From positions 1 through 7,126 of the forward strand of contig NYVQ01000087.1 in NCBI GenBank assembly GCA_002684695.1: a DNA stretch of 7,126 nucleotides, in the 5' to 3' direction. The first letter of the stretch is position 1. Every line of letters starts with the position of its first letter. Below the pieces are notes generated by a model that saw nothing but the letters and a program-made list of their open reading frames with translations, ran no database searches and had not been told where the DNA came from. The translations under genes were made by a program, and so were the position numbers. Of the stretch, positions 1-5,280 are shown piece by piece. This stretch comes from SAR116 cluster bacterium (GTDB taxonomy: Bacteria > Pseudomonadota > Alphaproteobacteria > Puniceispirillales > GCA-002684695).

Positions 1-457
1 CAGCCATTTCTCTCAAATAGCCCGGAGGTGAAATGTAGATCTCATTCCCGTTCCCAAAGTTCATTGTACCGCAGTCCAAACTACATATTTCTGGTAAAAG
101 TTCTTTTACATGTGCTAATCGCTCCTCTGGCCCAATCATATCTGTACCATTGCCAGGCATGGAAGGATTTTCGTTACTTGGAACCCAATCGCCACCCATT
201 CCTGCCGTTAAATTAAGAACTACATCTGTGTTACTTTCTCTTACACGTTCAACAACCTCTTTGAAAAGATTGATGTCTCTTGACCCCTTGCCTGTTTTTG
301 GGTCTCTTACATGAATATGAGCAACTGAAGCACCAGCTTTAGCCGCCTCAATAGCAGCTTCTGAAATTTGCTTTGGTGTAACAGGAACATCTGGATGCTT
401 TTCTAATGTATCACCAGCTCCTGTTACTGCACATGTAACTATTACTTCATTATTCAT
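1..457 (-). CDS. Beta-keto acid cleavage enzyme (BKACE/DUF849 family), probably acting on 3-dehydrocarnitine; partial, 3' end missing
   Basis: The 152 visible residues are the N-terminal half of a protein family usually about 300 residues long. BKACE enzymes are zinc-dependent TIM barrels that condense a beta-keto acid with acetyl-CoA, giving acetoacetate and a new acyl-CoA; the founding member is Kce of lysine fermentation. Seen here: the N-terminal TCAVTGAGD strand, the zinc-binding HIHVRDP motif (H47, H49), NLTAGMGGDW (residues 82-91) and SLDCGTMNFG (126-135). The later Glu ligand and Arg region lie outside the window. The start at 457 is supported by a GAGAGG Shine-Dalgarno at 463-468. 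The gene begins 20 bp after the carnitine dehydrogenase-like gene on the same strand, so it is probably the third gene of that operon. The neighbour points to 3-dehydrocarnitine cleavage to betainyl-CoA. Family assignment is firm; substrate is inferred. Confidence 0.87.
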   Translation of the reverse strand, partial: MNNEVIVTCAVTGAGDTLEKHPDVPVTPKQISEAAIEAAKAGASVAHIHVRDPKTGKGSRDINLFKEVVERVRESNTDVVLNLTAGMGGDWVPSNENPSMPGNGTDMIGPEERLAHVKELLPEICSLDCGTMNFGNGNEIYISPPGYLREMA

Positions 458-477
458 TATTACCTCTCAATAAATTA

Positions 478-1419
478 TTATTTTTTCTCTAATGCATTAA
501 GAACTTTTACAATAGCATTATCTCTACTGGAAACTAAATCTTCAAATTTAGTGTTTCCAGCCATAATATTACAACCTTCTACCATTTTATTTCTTAATTC
601 TTTGGTAAGATCAGGAGCTTCTAATCTTGTCCATGGCCATTTTAAAGCAGGACCAAATTGATCTAAATTAGTTGCCATACCACCTTCACCACAAGCTACA
701 TGAAATGCCATGCATTGACCTTGAACAACCATTCTGGGCGCAGGCCCATTAATCAAAGCTGTATCAATATCTTCTGGAGTTGCTTCCCCATTATCCACCA
801 TATGCAATGCTTCACGCCAAAGTGCTTCTTGAAGACGAGTAGCAACAAACCCAGGTATTTCTTTTTTGAGTTTTAATGGTGCTTTTCCTGCATACTTATA
901 AAAGCTAAATGCCCAGTCTACTACATCTTTTCTAGTTTTGTCACCACCAACAATTTCTACAAGTGGAAGAATATATGGTGGATTAAAAGGATGACCTATA
1001 ATTGTTCTCTCAGGGGTTGAACATTTCTTTTGAATATCTGACATCATAAAACCCGAGGTACTTGATGATATCACAATATTATCAGGAAGAATTTTCCCCA
1101 TAAAATTATAAAGATCTTGTTTTAACTCTAGTTTTTCAGGTGCGCTTTCTTGAACAAAATGAGCCCCTTCAAGAGACTGTTCTAAATCAGAGGTGACTGA
1201 TAAGTTTTTCAGTGATGCATTTTTTGATAAGCCAAGCTGCTCGAGACTTTTCCAGGCAGTTTTGACAATTTTCATAAACATTTCTTTTTCGGATGGATCG
1301 TGTAAATAAGATGTAACTCTAAATCCTTTAGATAAAAAGAATGCTGTCCATCCACCACCAATTGGACCAGCTCCAATACTAGTAATATTTTTAACTTCGT
1401 CTAAATTTAAAAGTTTCAT
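478..1419 (-). CDS. L-carnitine 3-dehydrogenase-like NAD-dependent enzyme (3-hydroxyacyl-CoA dehydrogenase superfamily)
   Basis: This 313-residue protein has the length of bacterial carnitine dehydrogenases (about 320), which oxidise free L-carnitine to 3-dehydrocarnitine with NAD+. The N-terminal Rossmann fold shows GAGPIG at residues 16-21 and an acidic end of the second strand (D41), which favours NAD over NADP. The catalytic set is present: S122 in SSSTSGF, H143 in GHPFNPP and E155 in LVEIVGG. The C-terminal domain carries stretches I recognise from carnitine dehydrogenases: LQEALWREALHMV (196-208), GEGGM (244-248), and FGPALKWPWTRLEAP (255-269). The position holding Asn in ordinary hydroxyacyl-CoA dehydrogenases is T194. 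No thioesterase domain is fused to the C-terminus, as occurs in some rhizobial versions. The ATG has an AAAGGA Shine-Dalgarno (1429-1434) lying in the end of the upstream gene, only 3 bp away. A related 3-hydroxy acid substrate is possible. Confidence 0.85.
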   Translation of the reverse strand: MKLLNLDEVKNITSIGAGPIGGGWTAFFLSKGFRVTSYLHDPSEKEMFMKIVKTAWKSLEQLGLSKNASLKNLSVTSDLEQSLEGAHFVQESAPEKLELKQDLYNFMGKILPDNIVISSSTSGFMMSDIQKKCSTPERTIIGHPFNPPYILPLVEIVGGDKTRKDVVDWAFSFYKYAGKAPLKLKKEIPGFVATRLQEALWREALHMVDNGEATPEDIDTALINGPAPRMVVQGQCMAFHVACGEGGMATNLDQFGPALKWPWTRLEAPDLTKELRNKMVEGCNIMAGNTKFEDLVSSRDNAIVKVLNALEKK

Positions 1420-1422
1420 GCT

Positions 1423-2229
1423 TTATTTTCCTTTGAATACTGGCTGTCTTTTTTCAACCCAAGCTTTAACACCTTCTGACGCATCTTCTGATTTCAACAT
1501 TCTATTATAGGTTTGTAATCTACCACTTCTTATAATATCAAACTTATTCTTTATTGGTTCAGCATCAGTGTTTCTTAAGACTTCTTTTATTGATTGTATT
1601 GCAAGAGGTGCAGATTTAGATATTTTTTCAGCCCAATCTCTAGCTGTTCCCATTAGCTGTTTATAAGGTACCACCTTATTAACTAGGCCAAATTTCAAAG
1701 CCTCACTAGATGAAAGTCTTCTTCCTAACAAAAACATTTCCATAGCAATATTATATGGTACCAATTGAGGCAGTCTTTGAAGAGCTCCTGCATCAGGCAC
1801 AATTCCTAAAGGGATTTCTGGTAAACCAAATTCTACATGTTCAGAAGCAATGAGCAAATCACAAGACATCGCAATTTCAAAACCTCCACCAATTACAATA
1901 CCATTTAATGCTGCTATGACTGGTTTATTTAACGTCCAATTTTCAGTTAAACCTGCAAATCCTCCGTCACCGTAATCACTTTCATCCCACCAGTTATCCA
2001 AATTAATATCACCTTTGTTTAAGGCTTTTAAATCCCAACCAGCTGAAAATATTTTATCACCTTCTGCTGTGATAATACCAACCTTCAAATTGTCATTATC
2101 TCTTAATTCAGAAAATGCTTCCGCAAGCTCTCTACTCATTTTGACATCAATAGCATTAACTTTTGGCTTGTTTAGTGTAACCTCTAAGACACCATTATAT
2201 TTGCTTATTTTAACATTTACATTCGACAT
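1423..2229 (-). CDS. caiD: CaiD-like enoyl-CoA hydratase (crotonobetainyl-CoA hydratase / carnitinyl-CoA dehydratase)
   Basis: A crotonase-fold enzyme of 268 residues, close to the 261 of E. coli CaiD, which hydrates crotonobetainyl-CoA to L-carnitinyl-CoA. It resembles CaiD along its whole length: NAID (25-28), the oxyanion-hole stretch FSAGWDLKA (61-69), GGFAGLTE (89-96), KPVIAALNG (102-110), GGGFE (114-118), LPE and GIVPDAG (136-148), and a C-terminal SEDASEG before EKRQPVFKG. Both catalytic glutamates of the family are present (E118 and E138, matching E111 and E131 of CaiD). The reading frame stays open to a TTG at 2289, but I chose the ATG at 2229: homology begins there, and the extra 20 residues would be translated from the likely promoter and operator. 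No clear Shine-Dalgarno precedes this ATG. It is the first gene of the minus-strand carnitine operon. Another short enoyl-CoA substrate cannot be excluded. Confidence 0.83.
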   Translation of the reverse strand: MSNVNVKISKYNGVLEVTLNKPKVNAIDVKMSRELAEAFSELRDNDNLKVGIITAEGDKIFSAGWDLKALNKGDINLDNWWDESDYGDGGFAGLTENWTLNKPVIAALNGIVIGGGFEIAMSCDLLIASEHVEFGLPEIPLGIVPDAGALQRLPQLVPYNIAMEMFLLGRRLSSSEALKFGLVNKVVPYKQLMGTARDWAEKISKSAPLAIQSIKEVLRNTDAEPIKNKFDIIRSGRLQTYNRMLKSEDASEGVKAWVEKRQPVFKGK

Positions 2230-2248
2230 CAGAATAAAGAAATTATGA

Positions 2249-2266
2249 AATGATACTTTTATCATT
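2249..2266. promoter_or_regulatory. Candidate operator: 18-bp inverted repeat upstream of caiD
   Basis: Perfect 7-bp arms AATGATA and TATCATT flank a 4-bp CTTT spacer, 20 bp upstream of the caiD ATG and overlapping the expected transcription start of the candidate promoter at 2273-2302. That placement is typical of a repressor site. The regulator is unknown and none is encoded in the window. In such AT-rich DNA a chance palindrome is possible. Confidence 0.35.
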
Positions 2267-2272
2267 ATCAAA

Positions 2273-2302
2273 TTAATATTTTTCCGCAATATATTATTTC
2301 AA
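2273..2302 (-). promoter_or_regulatory. Candidate sigma70-type promoter for the carnitine operon
   Basis: On the minus strand TTGAAA (2297-2302) is followed after 18 bp by TATTAA (2273-2278), giving 5/6 and 4/6 matches to the -35 and -10 consensus. Transcription would start near 2266, leaving a leader of about 37 bases before caiD. An alternative pair, TTGTTA then TAATAT with a 16-bp spacer, lies slightly further upstream. Base composition makes chance matches likely. Confidence 0.3.
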
Positions 2303-2308
2303 TGGAGA

Positions 2309-2324
2309 AAGCTAACAAAAGCTT
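2309..2324 (+). promoter_or_regulatory. Small hairpin in the possible metY leader
   Basis: AAGCT (2309-2313) pairs with AGCTT (2320-2324) around a 6-base AACAAA loop. It immediately precedes a second hairpin at 2329-2350. Alone it is weak; its interest lies in the pair. It could equally belong to untranscribed DNA, because the metY transcription start is not known. Confidence 0.25.
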
Positions 2325-2328
2325 AAAT

Positions 2329-2350
2329 CCCTTAATCAATGACATGAGGG
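2329..2350 (+). promoter_or_regulatory. Hairpin carrying a copy of the metY ribosome-binding site; possible anti-Shine-Dalgarno switch
   Basis: CCCTTA (2329-2334) can pair with TGAGGG (2345-2350) around a 10-base loop. One of the pairs is a U-G wobble available only in the plus-strand RNA, which fits a metY leader rather than a caiD leader. The 3' arm and what follows, GAGGGTGAAAT at 2346-2356, match 10 of 11 bases of the metY start region GAGGGTAAAAT at 2462-2472. The CCCTT arm could therefore pair either locally or with the true Shine-Dalgarno. Function is inferred only. Confidence 0.3.
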
Positions 2351-2459
2351 TGAAATTAGATTTTATTAAAATAAATACTAGACAATTCTATACAAAATAT
2401 TTCAGTATAAATTATGTTTTAGAAAAAAATAATAAACTTTATTAATTAGTCTGTACACT

Positions 2460-2466
2460 GGGAGGG
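2460..2466 (+). promoter_or_regulatory. metY ribosome-binding site
   Basis: GGGAGGG contains the GGAGG core and lies 4 bp before the ATG at 2471. It is by far the strongest Shine-Dalgarno in the window and fixes the metY start. Its run of G makes it a ready target for the CCCTT element at 2329-2333. Confidence 0.8.
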
Positions 2467-2470
2467 TAAA

Positions 2471-3751
2471 ATGACAAATTCTAAAAATCCAGAAACAATT
2501 GCATTGCATGCAGGTTGGAGGAAAGATGCTACAACTAATTCTGTAGCAGTTCCTATTCATCAAACTACTAGCTTTCAATTTAATGATTCAGATCATGCTG
2601 CAAACTTATTTTCACTGTCAGAACTTGGTAATATCTACTCAAGAATAATGAACCCAACTTGTGATGTTTTAGAACAAAGAGTTGCTGCTTTAGAAGGAGG
2701 TGTCGGTGCTCTTGCATTGGCTTCAGGGCAAGCTGCATCAGCATTTGCAATTCAAAATTTGTGTACAGCTGGTGATAATTTTGTTGCGTCATCTCATTTG
2801 TATGGTGGAACATATAATCAATTTAAAAATCCTTTTTCAGATATGGGAATTGAAGTACGTTTTGTGGACCCAGCTGACCCGCAAAATTTCTTAAATGCAA
2901 CAGATGAAAAAACAAGGGCATATTACGGGGAAGTTTTACCTAATCCAAGTTTTGAAGTATTTCCTTTGCAAGAAGTGGCCGACTTGGGAAGACCTCTAGG
3001 CATTCCTTTAATTGTGGATAATACTGCTGCTCCAGTTATTTGTAAGCCTTTTGATCATGGTGCCAGTGTTCTATTACATTCAACAACTAAATTTATTGGT
3101 GGGCACGGAACTTCAATTGGAGGTATTTTGGTTGATAGCGGAAAATTTGATTGGGAAAAACACCCTGAACGTCAACCTAAATTAAACCAACCTGATCCGT
3201 CTTACGGAGGAGCTGTATGGACTGAAGCTGTAAAGCCTCTTGGTCCGATTGCATATATTTTAAAAGCTAGAGTAACTTTATTAAGGGACATGGGTGGTGC
3301 TATGAGCCCTTTTAATGCTTTTATGTTTATACAAGGTTTAGAAACATTGGCCTTAAGAATGCGAGAACATTCAAGCAATGCAGCCAAAGTTGTGAAGTTT
3401 TTAAAAGACCATAATAAAGTTGAGAGAGTTATATATCCATCAGAAGTTGCGCAAGATAGAGCCAATAAGTATTTATCAGGTGGTCATGGTGCTTTAATGG
3501 GTTTTGAAATAAATGGTGGTCGAGATGCTGGTAAAAAGTTCATTGATTCTCTAGAAATGGTTTATCATGTAGCAAATATTGGGGATGCTAGAACACTAGC
3601 AATTCACCCAGCAACTACAACCCATAGCCAACTTTCAGAGAGTGAGCTTCTATCTGCTGGAGTTACCCCAGGTTTTGTGAGGCTCTCAATTGGGCTTGAA
3701 CATATTGATGATATTTTAGCTGATTTTGATCAAGCGCTTTCAAAAGCGTAA
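2471..3751 (+). CDS. metY: O-acetylhomoserine sulfhydrylase (O-acetylhomoserine aminocarboxypropyltransferase)
   Basis: A PLP enzyme of 426 residues, the usual MetY length, that joins O-acetylhomoserine and sulfide to give homocysteine in the cytoplasm. It belongs to the Cys/Met metabolism (cystathionine gamma-synthase) family. Seen: TIALHAGW at residues 9-16, YSRIMNPT (56-63), the phosphate-binding ALASGQAA (82-89), the stacking Tyr in SHLYGGTY (108-115), the cofactor Asp in IVDNT (181-185), the PLP lysine K207 in HSTTKFIGGHG, and the C-terminal HPATTTHSQL (379-388) and RLSIGLEH (404-411). The long central insertion (about 223-250, ending GGAVW) is typical of MetY rather than MetB or MetZ. 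The gene stands alone on the plus strand, divergent from the carnitine operon and convergent with the sulfatase. Sulfhydrylation with another thiol such as methanethiol cannot be excluded. Confidence 0.93.
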   Translation: MTNSKNPETIALHAGWRKDATTNSVAVPIHQTTSFQFNDSDHAANLFSLSELGNIYSRIMNPTCDVLEQRVAALEGGVGALALASGQAASAFAIQNLCTAGDNFVASSHLYGGTYNQFKNPFSDMGIEVRFVDPADPQNFLNATDEKTRAYYGEVLPNPSFEVFPLQEVADLGRPLGIPLIVDNTAAPVICKPFDHGASVLLHSTTKFIGGHGTSIGGILVDSGKFDWEKHPERQPKLNQPDPSYGGAVWTEAVKPLGPIAYILKARVTLLRDMGGAMSPFNAFMFIQGLETLALRMREHSSNAAKVVKFLKDHNKVERVIYPSEVAQDRANKYLSGGHGALMGFEINGGRDAGKKFIDSLEMVYHVANIGDARTLAIHPATTTHSQLSESELLSAGVTPGFVRLSIGLEHIDDILADFDQALSKA

Positions 3752-3757
3752 TAAGAA

Positions 3758-3784
3758 AAGGGGGTCTATTTAATAGACCCCCTT
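3758..3784. terminator. Bidirectional rho-independent terminator between metY and the sulfatase gene
   Basis: A 12-bp stem with a 3-base loop: GGGGGTCTAT (3760-3769) pairs with ATAGACCCCC (3773-3782), extended by two A-T pairs. It starts 6 bases after the metY stop and lies 32 bases beyond the sulfatase stop. On the plus strand TTCCC and then TTTTTT (3791-3796) follow, so the U-tract is offset. On the minus strand TTTTCTTATT follows directly, so both convergent genes can use it. Confidence 0.85.
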
Positions 3785-3816
3785 CCCTAATTTTTTACTT
3801 TCTATCTAATTTTAAT

Positions 3817-5280
3817 TTAAATTGTAGTTTTCCATTTTGACCCCCAAGCTTTTTTCCAAAAACTTGGATTTGAAACATTGGATTTTGCACTTCCACCAGT
3901 CCACAAATTAAATTTTGGATCAGAAAATTTGTCATAGTATTGACTTAACTCTTTGCTGAGAGACGATATAGTAATTTTGTGCGAAACTGAATTTGATAAG
4001 TTATTCCTCTCATCAGGGTCTTCTTTTAAATCATACAATTCACTTCCCAAATAGCTTAATGAATCTTTATTAAATCGTTCAATGTATAACCAATGTTCAT
4101 TCCTAATAGCTCTACTTTCCTCTTGTTCCATGAAAAGCATTTGCCTATTTTGCGAATTTAGATCAGAAAGATCAAGGGTTTTACTATCCACTCGATGACC
4201 TTTCAACTTTTCAGCATCAGCTAAGTCAAGCAAAGTATTAGCTAAGTCAAGTTGACTTACAAAAGTTTCAGATACTCCTTTTATTATACCTGGTCCTGAG
4301 AATATGAGTGGAATATTGAAACTTGGCCTATGTATTGAAGAAGGCCATGCAGCCATTCCGTGACCCCAAATACCATGGTTACCAAGAGAAAACCCGTGAT
4401 CTGAAGTATAAATAACAATTGTATTTTCAAGCATACTTGAAGTTCTTAATTTCTCTAAAATTCTACCAATTCCGTCATCTATTAAAGTAGCTTGGGAAAA
4501 ATAATTTCTCAAACTATCCTTATTATTAGGCAAAAGGAGAGGACCGGAAAATTGTTCTGGGAGACTACCGCCACTCTCTAATATTCTATTAGAAAATCTA
4601 TCTATAACACGTTTGTTAATACCTTCCCTCGGAACTGTACTAAGTTCACAGTCATCGTAAAGTTTGGCAAATTTATTTGTTGGTTTTCCTTTTATTGAAG
4701 GCCAATGACCATATGGACCGTTAAAAGGTACAAAACAAAAGAATGGGTTCTGATTTTCTTTGTTCGAATCTATAAATTCTATTGTCTTTTCAGTAAAGAA
4801 TTCAACTGAATGGCCTTCATGTTCATAGGTTTTATTGTTATCAATGATTTTATTTTTGTAAAAACTTTTTGTGTGACCATGGGGGAATGTTATCCAATGA
4901 TCGAAAGCATCTGAACTTTTCCATGCTTTTCCTAGGTGATATTTACCTATGAGTGCGTTTAAATATCCAGCCTCTTTTAATTTATCTGGAAAAGTATCAA
5001 ATTCTCCTATTGCATTCCAGTCTTCAGGCCATTGACTTTCTAAATTATCATCGAGCCAATTATGTATGCCATGAGCAGAGGGAATTAAACCTGTTAACAC
5101 TGATGCTCTGCATGGTGAACACATCGCATTAGCACAAAATGCAGCCGTATACTTTATTCCATTTTGAGCCAGTAAATCTATATTAGGCGTCTTAATTTCA
5201 TTATTGCCGTAGCATCCAATAAAGTCTGCAGATTGATTGTCAGACATAAATAAAAGAATATTTGGCCTATTATTTCTCAT
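3817..5280 (-). CDS. Sulfatase, formylglycine-dependent, without signal peptide
   Basis: A 487-residue sulfatase of the alkaline phosphatase superfamily, hydrolysing sulfate esters. The signature CSPCRASVLTG starts at C54, the residue converted to formylglycine by a maturase not encoded here. Metal-binding elements are visible at D14-N15 (SDNQ) and at D294-H295 (TSDHG). K113 and H115 in GKYHLGK match the substrate-side Lys and His of the family. ELYDLKEDPDERNNLS (414-429) is the usual C-terminal motif. The second active-site lysine, normally in a WGK motif, is replaced by H308 in IWGHG. The N-terminus goes straight into the first strand (RPNILLFMSDN), so there is no export signal and the enzyme should be cytoplasmic. 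Its ATG overlaps the stop of the upstream TRAP permease (ATGA) and lacks a clear Shine-Dalgarno, which suggests translational coupling. Substrate unknown; a phosphonate or phosphodiester hydrolase of the same fold is less likely. Confidence 0.88.
   Translation of the reverse strand: MRNNRPNILLFMSDNQSADFIGCYGNNEIKTPNIDLLAQNGIKYTAAFCANAMCSPCRASVLTGLIPSAHGIHNWLDDNLESQWPEDWNAIGEFDTFPDKLKEAGYLNALIGKYHLGKAWKSSDAFDHWITFPHGHTKSFYKNKIIDNNKTYEHEGHSVEFFTEKTIEFIDSNKENQNPFFCFVPFNGPYGHWPSIKGKPTNKFAKLYDDCELSTVPREGINKRVIDRFSNRILESGGSLPEQFSGPLLLPNNKDSLRNYFSQATLIDDGIGRILEKLRTSSMLENTIVIYTSDHGFSLGNHGIWGHGMAAWPSSIHRPSFNIPLIFSGPGIIKGVSETFVSQLDLANTLLDLADAEKLKGHRVDSKTLDLSDLNSQNRQMLFMEQEESRAIRNEHWLYIERFNKDSLSYLGSELYDLKEDPDERNNLSNSVSHKITISSLSKELSQYYDKFSDPKFNLWTGGSAKSNVSNPSFWKKAWGSKWKTTI

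Larger units (their letters stand above)
2230..2470. other. Divergent intergenic region between the carnitine operon and metY
   Basis: This very AT-rich 241-bp spacer drives two units in opposite directions. The caiD-proximal part holds a candidate minus-strand promoter and an inverted repeat. The metY-proximal part holds two hairpins, a 15-bp AT palindrome (TAATAAA-C-TTTATTA, 2430-2444) and the metY Shine-Dalgarno. I could not choose a convincing metY promoter: TAGACA at 2379-2384 has no well-spaced -10 box. I compared the region with the SAM-II aptamer as I remember it and did not find its conserved 3' segment. I could not judge SAM-V reliably. Confidence 0.6.

Noticed and set aside
2230..2289. 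N-terminal extension of the CaiD-like protein from a TTG at 2289
   Set aside because: The added residues have no counterpart in CaiD, the TTG has no ribosome-binding site, and the stretch covers the candidate operator and promoter -10 region.
2353..2444. Further short AT-only palindromes, for example ATTTTA-T-TAAAAT and TAATAAA-C-TTTATTA
   Set aside because: Such palindromes arise often by chance in spacer DNA of this composition, and no -10/-35 pair places them in a regulatory setting.
2344..2445. A 33-codon open frame upstream of metY (ATG at 2344, TAA at 2443-2445), a possible leader peptide
   Set aside because: It has no Shine-Dalgarno, its product is low-complexity Lys/Asn/Tyr-rich as expected from AT-rich spacer DNA, and it has no Met run that would suit attenuation.
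2301..2470. SAM-II riboswitch before metY
   Set aside because: The conserved 3' segment (GCUAAAAAGG-like) is missing and the stems do not fit the pseudoknot layout I remember. A covariance-model search is still needed for SAM-V.
3817..5280. Choline sulfatase (BetC), which would link to betaine metabolism
   Set aside because: The signature here is CSPCR rather than the CAPAR type I recall for BetC. The region after SDHG and the C-terminus do not resemble BetC either.
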